The position numbers were made by a program, and so were the translations under genes. The notes below the pieces were generated by a model that searched no databases, had not been told where the DNA came from, and worked only from the letters and a program-made list of their open reading frames with translations. DNA of 64,000 bases from Oscillibacter sp. (lineage in GTDB: Bacteria > Bacillota > Clostridia > Oscillospirales > Oscillospiraceae): positions 105,876 through 169,875 of the forward strand of contig JAFXQV010000027.1 of the NCBI GenBank assembly GCA_017526785.1, written 5' to 3'. Shown here one piece after another: positions 50,251 to 60,700 of this stretch (positions within the stretch are counted from its first letter, which is position 1; each line of letters begins with the position of its first letter).

Positions 50251-51624
50251 ATGGTTCGTACGGAGGAAAACGCCTATTCAAAAATTACGCCCGCCATTCT
50301 GTCATTGAAAGAGCAGTGGGAGAAGAAAAACTACATCGACCCCAAACTCTACAAAGAGTACAACGTCAAGCGCGGACTCCGCAACGAGGACGGGCGCGGC
50401 GTCTTAACGGGACTGACCCGCGTCGCCGAAATCCAGTCGTACACCGTCCGGGGCGACCGCGGACACGAAATGATTTCCCCCGTCGACGGCGTTCTGTACT
50501 ACCGGGGTATCGACTGCCGGAAAATCGTGGAGGGTTCCGCGCGCTTCGCGTTCGAGGAGGCCGCGTACCTGCTTCTGTTCGGCGAACTGCCCAGCCATGA
50601 GCAGTTGGAGGACTTCTGCGGGCAGTTGGCCTCTTACCGCACACTCCCGACCAACTTTTTCCGCGACGTTATCATGAAAGCCCCCACGGGCGACCTCATG
50701 AACACCATGCAGAGGGGCATTCTGACGCTCTTCTGCTACGACGACAACCCAAACGACATCGGCCTTGAGAACGTCCTGCGGCAGTCGTTGCAGTTGATTG
50801 CCAATATGCCCGTGCTGGCGATTTACGCCTATCAGGCGTGGCGGTACGTACAGGGCGAAAGCCTGTTTATCCACGTTCCGCTACCGGAACTCTCCACGGC
50901 GGAGAACTTCCTGCGGCTTCTGCGCGAGGACAGGAGTTACACCGACTTGGAGGCGCGTACATTAGACGTGGCTCTGGTACTCCACGCCGACCACGGCGGC
51001 GGCAACAACTCCACCTTCACGAACCACGTCGTCACGTCGTCGGGTACGGACACCTACTCGGCCATGGCGGCGGCCATGGCGTCGCTGAAAGGCCCCCGCC
51101 ACGGCGGCGCGAACAGCAAAGTCATGATGATGATGGACGATATCAAGGACAATGTGCGGGACTGGTCGGACGAGGACTGTATCCGGGCATACCTGACGCG
51201 CATGCTCAACCGGGACGCGTTCGACCGAAGCGGCCTGATTTACGGTCTCGGACACGCGGTCTACACGAAGTCCGACCCGCGCTGTGAGGTGTTCCGGGAG
51301 TACGTGCGGCGTCTGGCGGCGGAGAAGGGACGCGACAAAGAACTTGCGCTTTACCAGAAAGTGGAATCCGTCGGGAAAGCGCTCCTGAAAGAGCGCCAGC
51401 ACAAGAAAGCCCTCTCGACCAACATTGACTTTTACAGCGGCTTTGTCTACGAAATGCTCGGGCTTCCCACCGAATTGTATACGCCTCTGTTTGCAATCGC
51501 CCGTATCGCCGGATGGAGCGCCCACCGTATGGAGGAGTTAAGCGTCGGCGGCAAGCTGATTCGTCCGCGCTATGAGTGCGTCGAGGAACACCGCTCGTAT
51601 GTCCCGATGGAGAACCGGGAATAA
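50251..51624 (+). CDS. Citrate synthase
   Basis: A 457-residue citrate/2-methylcitrate synthase joining oxaloacetate and acetyl-CoA. It shows YRGIDCRKIVE, HADHGGGNNSTF (first catalytic His), GPRHGGANSKVM, GLIYGLGHAVYTKSDPR (second His) and NIDFYSGFVYEMLGLP with the catalytic Asp, then RPRYECVEEH. The long form is common in Clostridia. Start at 50251 with AAGGAGG. It stands alone behind its own promoter and terminator. No other TCA gene is near, so it may serve glutamate synthesis. Confidence 0.92.
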   Translation: MVRTEENAYSKITPAILSLKEQWEKKNYIDPKLYKEYNVKRGLRNEDGRGVLTGLTRVAEIQSYTVRGDRGHEMISPVDGVLYYRGIDCRKIVEGSARFAFEEAAYLLLFGELPSHEQLEDFCGQLASYRTLPTNFFRDVIMKAPTGDLMNTMQRGILTLFCYDDNPNDIGLENVLRQSLQLIANMPVLAIYAYQAWRYVQGESLFIHVPLPELSTAENFLRLLREDRSYTDLEARTLDVALVLHADHGGGNNSTFTNHVVTSSGTDTYSAMAAAMASLKGPRHGGANSKVMMMMDDIKDNVRDWSDEDCIRAYLTRMLNRDAFDRSGLIYGLGHAVYTKSDPRCEVFREYVRRLAAEKGRDKELALYQKVESVGKALLKERQHKKALSTNIDFYSGFVYEMLGLPTELYTPLFAIARIAGWSAHRMEELSVGGKLIRPRYECVEEHRSYVPMENRE

Positions 51625-51723
51625 TATCCCCGAAAATAGCTTTAGCCCCCGTAAACGGAAAATCTCTCTGTGACCGTACAAAAGCGGCGACAAGTGGAGG
51701 GTGACTTGACTGGATTCATAAAG

Positions 51724-51758
51724 AAACGCCTCTCCCGGCGTACGGGAGGGGCGTTTTT
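51724..51758. terminator. Terminator between citrate synthase and the 839-aa gene
   Basis: Stem AAACGCCTCTCCCG with CGGGAGGGGCGTTT, five-base loop, T5 on the right and A-rich on the left (TTT on the minus strand), so it can serve both converging genes. Confidence 0.9.
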
Positions 51759-51769
51759 CATGGATTGCG

Positions 51770-54289
51770 TCAGAACGCGACGGGGTCGGCCAGCGGCGCG
51801 AGGGTTTCGCGGTCAAAGAGGAATACGCGTACCTTGGCCGCGTCGGCGAGTTTGGACTTGTCGCCGTCGAAGCGCACATAAATTTCGGAGCCGTCACGCT
51901 TCAAATCCGCGTAGGACTGCACGGCGGCGCCCAGAAAACGACCGCTGTTGTCGTAAATAGAGGCAATCAGCGTGGCACTCTGCCCGGTCGGCCCCGCGCA
52001 GACGGCGTAAAAGTAACCGTCCTGCCGGAAACCTTCCATGACGTTTTCCTCGTTGGAGTACGATTTCACGGACATGATTTGCGGCTTTACGCCGTTGCTG
52101 AACACGTCAATGGTAAAGTTGACGCCGGAGCGGTCGCCCGTGACCGTGGGGCCTTTGCCCCATTCCTTGGAAACGTTCCAGTTTTCGTCCACGTACAAAT
52201 CATCGTCCGCGGCGCGTCCGTCGGTACTGCCCCGCATGTACATTTGGAGAGAGGAGAGCTTCCCGGCGGGAACCGTGAAGTAATACGGGGAGGAAGTCTG
52301 CCCCTTCAAAATGGAGACGTACGAGTAGGAATAGGCGGAGTATGAGTTGTCGCTGTCATTGAGATTGGCGGCTAATTCCATGCTCGCGCCCACGTCTTTC
52401 ACGCCGGACGCGAAAGAAACCGTGCCGGAAATCACGGCCGATTTCAGAAAGACAAGGGATTGGTTCTGATACCACGCCTTGCGCTCTGCATCACTGGTAG
52501 AGTCGTCGAAATACTTGCTTTGGGAAATCTCTTGGTAAACGCCGGACAGACGGCCGCACAGATAAGCGTGCATGGATTCCGAGCTGTAATCCTCCCGTCT
52601 GTAGCTCTGGAAGGAGAACGCGACGCTGTTCTTTCCGCCGGGGATAATATAATATACGTCGCCCTCGTATTGCACTTCAAACTGTACGGCCTGTCCGCCC
52701 GTAGGTGCCGTGACGCCGTCCGGCAGGGACACCGTGCCGGAAACTGTGAAATAGCCGTCGGAAACGGAGACACTCCCGGCGGACACATTGCCGCTAAACG
52801 TCACGGAAACGGGGGCGGAAGCGCTCGATTCCAGCGGCCTGTTGCTGTTGGTCTCCGCCATTGCCGCGCTTAACTCGAACTTCTGCCCGTTGTGCGTCAT
52901 GGGAACGTAGATGACATATCCGGCGGAATCGGCGGTTCCCAGCGGGACGCGGGCGCAGTAGCGTTCCCCGTCCGGAAACTTGGCATAGACGTAAGCGGCT
53001 TCGGGCATTCCGGCGTTAAAGCCGTTGCGGCTGACGCTTCCCGTCACGCGGCCGCAGGCGGGCTCCCGAATCGTTACGGAGGCGTCCCCCGCGAACGTGA
53101 ATTTTTTCGCGTTTTCGTACAGCGTGGTAATGCCGCCGTCCTTGGAGAGATAGCGCATGTCTTTCGAGGTTTCGGGGTTGTAGATACTGTTGCAGTCCGT
53201 TGTGTCGTGATAGCCTATGGCGTACTCCCTGCCCTTTTGCAGGGTTATGGTGCTGGAAAAGCTGACCTGTCCGGCTTCGACATTTTTATAAGACGACCTT
53301 GAAGATAGATAATTGTCGTTCTGATATACGGCGGAAACCGCGTATTCCCGTTGCTGTGTCAAGGCTTCCGGGAGCGTAACGGAAACGTCAACTTTCACCG
53401 TTTCCGCCTTTTCAGTTTTGCCCAACAGGATGTCGCCGTCAATGGTTCCGAGGTCTCTGTCCGCGCCGGAGACTACATGGCAGACATAGTGTTTGTTATA
53501 CTCCTTTGTGAGTGTTCCCTCGTAATCCAGATAATAGTAATCTTCTACCGAAAAATCCAGAGAGTAGCCGCCGGACGTCACGCCAATGGAGAACGGAACG
53601 GAAGTCGCGCCCCGCTGTCCGGTAAAGTAGACGTAATAATTATCCCGATATCTGCCTTGTCCGGAGCAATAGATTTCAAATTCCGTATCCTGCGACAGGG
53701 GAGAGTTGAAGCGCAAAACGCCGCTGATAAAGGCATCCGCCGCCGGAAGCGTGACAGTTCTGCTCACGTTCTGTCCGTCGGAGACCGAAAACGGCGTGGC
53801 CGTGTACTCGCTGGAAGCAAACGAACCGTCGGCGTTATAATACAGGTCGTAGCAGTTGAGGACTTTACAGCCTGTCATATGGGCGGTATAGGTATTGAGG
53901 ACATAGTTCCCCGCCGCAATGCCTTGAAAGACGACCGTGGCGGAGGAAGCGCCCTTCGGAAATTGTGCCTTTTCGCTGTCGACCCATACGGGTTCCCGAA
54001 TCACGCGCCCGGAGGCGTCAATCTCGGCGGGGCTGTAAAGGTACATGTACATGTACGTATCCGCGTCGGCGGCCGCGCCGGAGGGCAGGCGGACATTCAC
54101 GGTCACGCTCGCGGAACCGCCCGCCATGAGCGCGGCCTGTTGGCCGTTCGCTTCGAGTTCGCGGAGTCTGCGCAGTTCGGCCTCGTGGCGTTCCCGAACC
54201 TCGAACGGCTCCGCGCCGTCGGCCTCGTGCGCCCACGCCGGAAGCGTCAGCAGTACGAGCGTAAGCAGAAGTAACGTCAATTTTTTCAT
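51770..54289 (-). CDS. Large secreted protein of unknown function (839 aa)
   Basis: A signal peptide (MKKLTLLLLTLVLLTLPAWA, cleaved near 20) is followed by a short charged helix (about 22-45, EVRERHEAELRRLREL) and about 780 residues of beta-rich sequence. Repeated patterns resemble carboxypeptidase-regulatory or Ig-like folds: SVTVNVRLPSGAAADADTY, KVDVSVTLPEALTQQ, VSGTVSLPDGVTAP and VISGTVSFASGVKD, each opening a module of about 120-150 residues. No catalytic site, SLH or LPXTG anchor is seen. It is rich in Tyr and Ser. Divergent from the giant adhesin and probably a surface or matrix component. Start 54289 with AAAGG upstream. Confidence 0.8.
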   Translation of the reverse strand: MKKLTLLLLTLVLLTLPAWAHEADGAEPFEVRERHEAELRRLRELEANGQQAALMAGGSASVTVNVRLPSGAAADADTYMYMYLYSPAEIDASGRVIREPVWVDSEKAQFPKGASSATVVFQGIAAGNYVLNTYTAHMTGCKVLNCYDLYYNADGSFASSEYTATPFSVSDGQNVSRTVTLPAADAFISGVLRFNSPLSQDTEFEIYCSGQGRYRDNYYVYFTGQRGATSVPFSIGVTSGGYSLDFSVEDYYYLDYEGTLTKEYNKHYVCHVVSGADRDLGTIDGDILLGKTEKAETVKVDVSVTLPEALTQQREYAVSAVYQNDNYLSSRSSYKNVEAGQVSFSSTITLQKGREYAIGYHDTTDCNSIYNPETSKDMRYLSKDGGITTLYENAKKFTFAGDASVTIREPACGRVTGSVSRNGFNAGMPEAAYVYAKFPDGERYCARVPLGTADSAGYVIYVPMTHNGQKFELSAAMAETNSNRPLESSASAPVSVTFSGNVSAGSVSVSDGYFTVSGTVSLPDGVTAPTGGQAVQFEVQYEGDVYYIIPGGKNSVAFSFQSYRREDYSSESMHAYLCGRLSGVYQEISQSKYFDDSTSDAERKAWYQNQSLVFLKSAVISGTVSFASGVKDVGASMELAANLNDSDNSYSAYSYSYVSILKGQTSSPYYFTVPAGKLSSLQMYMRGSTDGRAADDDLYVDENWNVSKEWGKGPTVTGDRSGVNFTIDVFSNGVKPQIMSVKSYSNEENVMEGFRQDGYFYAVCAGPTGQSATLIASIYDNSGRFLGAAVQSYADLKRDGSEIYVRFDGDKSKLADAAKVRVFLFDRETLAPLADPVAF

Positions 54290-54371
54290 TGAGTTTTGCA
54301 CACCTTTCCTGAATTTGGCATTTATGCGGGGTCGGTGTTTCCTTATGTCCGTTGTGATTGGACTTGGCTTG

Positions 54372-54400
54372 ATTATAAGACCTCTCTTCCGGTTTGTCAA
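54372..54400 (-). promoter_or_regulatory. Perfect promoter of the 839-aa gene
   Basis: TTGACA (54395-54400) and TATAAT (54372-54377) on the minus strand, 17 bp apart, about 80 bp before the start. MITE copy 3 lies just upstream of it. Confidence 0.88.
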
Positions 54401-54414
54401 TGGCACCGCTCGCT

Positions 54415-54600
54415 GTCGTGGCCATAACTTTTTTGTGGGAGAATTTTCCAAAATCATTGAAGCCTTGGTGGAAGCGGAAAAAATTGTAGAGAATCAACAA
54501 AATTACGCCAAAAATTCAACCCGGAACAGGTTCTTTTTCATACCGTTTCCCCATTTCCAGTCCCTTTCAGAAAACCCCACGCGACAAAGTGATACCGACG
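54415..54600 (+). mobile_element. MITE copy 3, diverged
   Basis: Same order as copy 1: CCATAACTTTTTTGT near the left end, TTGTAGAGAATC inside, and CAAAGTGATACCGAC at the right end. The left end (TGTCGTGG) is altered and there are many substitutions, so this is an older copy. No target duplication is seen. It sits between the divergent promoters of two surface proteins. Confidence 0.78.
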
Positions 54601-54615
54601 TAACATACTTGTTTC

Positions 54616-54644
54616 TTGACGGCGTGGCTCAAATTTGGTAAAAT
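54616..54644 (+). promoter_or_regulatory. Promoter of the giant adhesin gene
   Basis: TTGACG (54616-54621) and TAAAAT (54639-54644), 17 bp apart, beginning 15 bp after the MITE. The leader of about 85 nt has two short GC-rich hairpins before AAAGGAGAG. Confidence 0.75.
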
Positions 54645-54734
54645 ATAAATGTGGAATTATACGAAAATCCCGCTTTCGGCGGGAATTGGCGGCGCGGAGC
54701 CGCTTTCGGAAACCCCGGAAAGGAGAGATTTCCA

Positions 54735-57700
54735 ATGAAACTTGCGAAGGATATGCGAAAAGGGACATTTTTGGTACTTTTCCTGTTGCTGATACTGTTC
54801 AGCATGTTGACGACGGCGCGGGCGGCCAACACCTACGGACTTCATGTCGGCGGCGTGGAAATCACAAGCGACAATCTCACCGTGTCCGGCGGTTCCGGCA
54901 CGGCTACTTACGACCCCGAAACCCATACGCTTACCTTGAATAACTATTCATATGCCGGAAACGGGTATACTGAGTGGGGAGAAGGCGGCGGCATTGACTA
55001 TCGAGGCGGGAACTTGCGCATTGTATTGCAAGGAAGCAACTCCATCGTGAAAAGCGCGACTTCCGATCCGGATTGTAGTCATGGGATTTATTTCAGGGGG
55101 GGAACATTGACTATCAGCGGCGAGGGAAGCCTTGACATTTCCTTTCAGGCGGCGACAAGCGGAATCTGGAAGAGAAACGGCATTTTCTGCGAGCCGGGCG
55201 CGTTCGTCATGGAAAGCGGAACCGTGACCACTGCGGGCGGATACGCGAAGGAGAGCGCGGGCATTTATACCCAAGACGGAATTACCATCAACGGCGGGAC
55301 GTTTACGGGCATCGGAAACCCGACGTCGGCTTATGAGAGCAGAGGAATTTATTCCCACGGTTCGATAAGAATCAACGACGGAACCGTGACGGCGCGGGCG
55401 ACAAACAACGGCTACGAGGCTTTTGCGTTCCACGGAGGCGTTACCATCAACGGCGGCGAAGTGACCGCTTCCGCAAGTTCTGACGACGAAGCGAAGGCTT
55501 TCTGCGATTCCTGCAATGTGGCGGGCAAACTGCTCGGAATGAAGGTAGGCGATTCGGCGGAAAGCGCCGTTGCGACCACGAATCCGGGCGACGCGTCCGG
55601 GAAAAAATACGTGTATACAAAGGTGTTGCCTCCTGTATCCTATCAGGACGCGGCGTGGAATGCGGAGACAAAAACCGTGGACTTCACGGAGAAAACGTGC
55701 AAGGATTACACGCCCGTCACGTCCGGCGCTACGGCGTGGAACGGCGGGACGGACGGCGCGTGGTACGTCGTCAACAGCAACGTGACGATTGCAAGCCGTA
55801 TCACGGTCACGGGCGACGTAAAGCTGATTCTGTGCGACGGCGCGACGCTTACGGCCAGCGAGGGCATTACCGTCAACGAGGGCAACAGCCTGACGATTTA
55901 CGGGCAGACCAACGGCACAGGCGCGTTGACCATTCCCACAGGCGTTAGCTTGGGCGCGGGCATTGGCGGCCTCAGTCTGTCCGAAGGTGGCTACACGACG
56001 GAATACCACAGCGGCGGCACGATTATCATCAACGGCGGCAAAATCACGGCGACCGGGGGTCAGGCCGGCGCGGGCATTGGCGGCGGTTATGGCGGCGGCG
56101 GTGGCACGATTACCATCAACGGCGGCACGGTCGAGGCATACGGCTGTCCGAATAACAGTGACGGCGCGGGTATCGGCGGCGGACAATGGGGTAGCGGCGG
56201 CACAATTACGATTAATGGCGGCACCGTCACGGCACAAGCCGGAATGGGCGGCGCGGGTATCGGCAGTGCCAGCGCTAGCCAGTCCGGCCAGCCAACCAGT
56301 GTCATCATCAACGGCGGTACCATTGCGGCGACCGGAGGAATGGGCGGCGCGGGTATCGGCGACGGCGGCAGTAGTATAAACATTGAGGTAACGATTCACA
56401 GTGGCACAGTCACGGCGACCGGAGGAATGGGCGGCGCGGGTATCGGCGGTGGCATGGCGTCCTTGGGCGGCACGATTACCATCACGGGCGGCACAGTCAC
56501 AGCAACCGGAGGTGCCGTCACGGGAACGTCAAATATAGGCGTCGCGGGTATCGGCAGTGGCGCGGACACCAGCAGTCTTACGGGCGGCGCGGGTATCGGC
56601 GGTGGCACAATTGGCATCGGCGGCGGTGGCGGCGGCGGTAGTAGCACTCCTTCGATGTACGGCAACGGCCCCGAAATTACCATCACGGGCGGCACCGTCA
56701 CGGCGATAGGTAGCGGCGGCGGCGCGGGTATTGGCAACGCCGACAGCGCAACGCTTTCCATCGGGGACGGCATAACCGTAAAAGCCGGAAACGACGCGGC
56801 GTCCGCTGTGGCGGTGAGCGTGGCGTCTTTCACGGAGAGCCATACACAACCCTACGCTTATCTTGCGTACTCCGCGTGGGCGGACTTGCAAGCCAAGTTG
56901 AACGCGGGCGGCGAAATCACTCTGACGGAGGATGTCACGGCATCGGCGTCGGACAGCTATTTGGAAGTCCCGTCCGGGAAAACGGTCACGCTCGACCTCA
57001 ACGGACACACCATTGACCGCGCCCTCACAGCGGCGACAAGTGACGGTTCTGTAATCCAAGTGTCCGGTACGTTGACGGTCAAGGACAGCGGCACGGGCGG
57101 CAAAATCACGGGCGGCCATACCAATACCCACGGCGGCGGCGTGTACATCCCCGACGGCGGTGCGTTCACGCTGGAAAGCGGCGAAATCTCCGGCAATATA
57201 GCGGACTTCCACGGCGGCGGCGTGAACATCGACGACGGCGGCGAGTTCACCATGAGCGGCGGCGCAATCTCCGGCAACACGGCGAAATACGACGGCGGCG
57301 GCGTGTTCATCTTTGACGGCGCGTTTACGATGTACGGCGGCGAAATCTCCGGCAACACGGCAGACTACGGCGGCGGCGCGTACATCGATGGCGGCAGCGG
57401 CGCGTTCACGCTGGAAAGCGGCGAAATCTCCGGCAATATAGCGAACTCCCACGGCGGCGGCGTGTGGAACAGCAACGAGTTCACGATGAAGGGCGGCGAA
57501 ATTTCCGGCAACACGGCGGCGCAATTCGGCGGCGGCGTGGCCAACAACGGTACATTCACCATGAGCGGCGGCGCAATCTCCGGCAACACGGCGCAATTCG
57601 GCGGCGGCGTACTCAACTTATCAGGCGAGTTCACCATGAGCGGCGGCGCAATCTCCGGCAACACGGTGGCGCAATTCGGCGGCGGCGTACTCAGCAACTT

Positions 57701-60700
57701 AGGCGCGTTCAACCTCTCCGGAAGCCCCAAGATTACGGGCAACGTCACGGGCGGCACGATTACGGACGGCGTTTTGTCTGGCGGAACCGCCCAGAATGTG
57801 TATTTGGTGTCCGGTCAAACCATTACCATAGACGGAACACTGGCGGCGGCCTCTGTGGGCGTCACCACGCAGGACGCGCCCACGGCGGATTCCGCAGTGA
57901 TGATTACAAGCGGGCTTTCGGGCAAGGGCGCGGCGTCCAGTTTCGTTTCCGATGTCGGCTACCTTGTCAAGACGGACGACAGCGGTGAGGCGTACATGGA
58001 CGGCTCAACGGCGTGGGCGGACTTGCAAGCCAAGTTGAACGCGGGCGGCGAAATCAAACTGACGTGGGATGTCACGGCGTCGGCGTCGGACACGACCGCG
58101 TTGCAAGTCCCGTCCGGGAAAGCGGTCACGCTCGACCTCAACGGACACACCATTGACCGCGCCCTCACGGCGGCGACAAGTGACGGTTCTGTAATCCAAG
58201 TGTCCGGTACGTTAACGGTCAAAGACAGCGGCACGGGCGGCAAAATCACGGGCGGCTATAACAATCTCAACGGCGGCGGCGTGTACATCTACGGCGCGTT
58301 CACGCTGGAAAGCGGCGCAATCTCCGGCAACACGGCGGAATACGACGGCGGCGGCGTGAACATCGACGACGGCGGCGCGTTCACCATGAGCGGCGGCGAA
58401 ATCTCCGGCAACACGGCGAACTACAATGGCGGCGGCGTGCGCAACTACAATGGCGGTACGTTCACCATGAGCGGCGGCGCAATCTCCGGCAACACGGCAC
58501 AATCCGGCGGCGGTGTGTTCAACTACTATGGCAGTACGTTCACCATGAGCGGCGGCGAAATCTCCGGCAACACGGCGAACTACGGCGGCGGCGTGTACAA
58601 CTCCGGTGGTACGTTCACCATGAAGGGCGGCGCAATCTCCGGCAACACGGCGGCGCAATCCGGCGGCGGCGTGTACCACTACGGTACGTTCACCATGAGC
58701 GGCGGCGAAATCTCCGGCAACACGGCGAACTACGGCGGCGGCGTGTACAACTCCGGTGGTACGTTCACCATGAAGAGCGGCGAAATCTCCGGCAACACGG
58801 CGCAAGACAACGGCGGCGGCGTGTACATCTCCAACGGTACGTTCAACCTCTCCGAAAGCCCCAAGATTACGGGCAACGTCAAGGGCGGCACGATTACGGA
58901 CGGCGTTTTGTCTGGCGGAACCGCCCAAAATGTGTATTTGAAGTCCGGCAAAACCATTACCTTAGACGGAACACTGGCGGCGGCGGCCTCTGTGGGCGTC
59001 ACCACGGAGGACGTACCCGCGGCGGATTTTGCGGTCACAATCACAAGCGGGCTTTCGGGCAAGGGCGCGGCGTCTAATTTCACGAGTGACAGCGCGGATT
59101 ACGGCGTCAAGCTGAACAGCGACGGCGAGGCGGTTCTTATGGCTGCCGCGACGTTGACCACCGCACCCGCCGCACAGTCGCTGACCTATAACGGCAACGC
59201 GCAGGCGCTTGTTTCGGCGGGTGCCGCCACGGGCGGAACGGTACAGTATAAGTTGGACGACAGCGGAGAATACTCCGCGACAATCCCCACGGCGAAGGAC
59301 GCAGGGACGTATACAGTCTATTATAAAGTTGTGGGCGACGATGCCCACGCCGACACGAAAGAAGCAAGCGTATCCGTGACGATTGCCCCGGAAGAAGTCA
59401 CGCTGTCATGGGCAAACACGGCCTTGACGTACAACGGCGAGGCGCAAACGCCAACGGCGACAGCGGACGAGTTGATTGACGGCGACATCTGTACTGTGAC
59501 AGTCACGGGTGGACAGACCAACGCGGGGACTTATACCGCGACGGCGACGGCGTTGAGCAACGCCAACTACCGCTTACCCGCCACGGCGACAGCGGCCTTT
59601 ACCATTGCCAAAAAGGAAGTCACGCTGTCATGGGCAAACACGGCCTTGACGTACAACGGCGAGGCGCAAACGCCCACGGCGACAGCGGGGGGCTTGATTG
59701 ACGGCGATACCTGTACCGTGACGGTCACGGGTGGAAAGACCAACGCGGGGACTTATACCGCAACGGCAACGGCGTTGAGCAACGCCAATTATCAGTTACC
59801 CGCCACGGCGACAGCGGCCTTTACCATTGCCAAGGCGGAAGTCCCGGTCAATGCGGGTATGTACTTCAAACCCTATGGCGACCCCGACCCGGAGTTTACG
59901 TATACCGTGGGAAGCGGCGAAAGCAGTTCCAGTGTCGTCTTGGACGACCCGGACGCAGGCGGCGACACATCAGGAAGCGGTTCTGATGATGTTCCCTTGC
60001 CAACGAAAGACGACTTTATCGGCGCGTTGACACGCGAGACCGGGGAAGATGTCGGGATATACGAAATTAAACAAGGTACGCTTGCCCTTAAGGACTCGTG
60101 GGCGAATAACTATGAAATAAAGTTCACAGCGGGAAGTCTGGAAATTTACCCGAAAGAGATAACCGACCCCACGGTGACGGTCAGCGACAACAACGGCAAC
60201 GGCTGGACTTACACCGGTTCGGCGATAGAGCCGCCCGTGACGGTCAAGGACGGTAACACGGCGATACCGGATACGGAATACGAGGTTTCTTACAGCGACA
60301 ATATCAATGCGGGAACGGCGTCCGTCACGGTGACATTTCACAACGGGAATTATTCCTTTGTGGACGAGGATTTCAATCCTCTGGAAAACGTCGTTAAGGA
60401 ATTTGTTATCGCTCAAAAGCCCGTGACCGTGACGGCGGACGACAAGTCCAAGGCTTACGGCGATGCCGACCCGGAACTGACCGCCACTGTGGAAGGTGCC
60501 GTGGCGGGCGATACTGTCAACTATACGCTCTCCCGCGCCGAGGGCGAGGACGCGGGCGAATACGCCATTACCGTGACGCCGGGCGATAATCCCAACTATG
60601 ACGTGACGACGAACAGCGGCGTATTGACGATTACCGCTGTCATAGCCTATCTGGACGCGGCGTGGAACGCGGAGACAAAAACCGTGGACTTCACGGAGAA

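Noticed and set aside
54948-58928. Leftward frames of up to 483 residues opposite the adhesin
   Set aside because: They arise from the repeat-rich adhesin codons on the other strand. Their repeats simply mirror the adhesin repeats, and no starts with ribosome-binding sites are seen.
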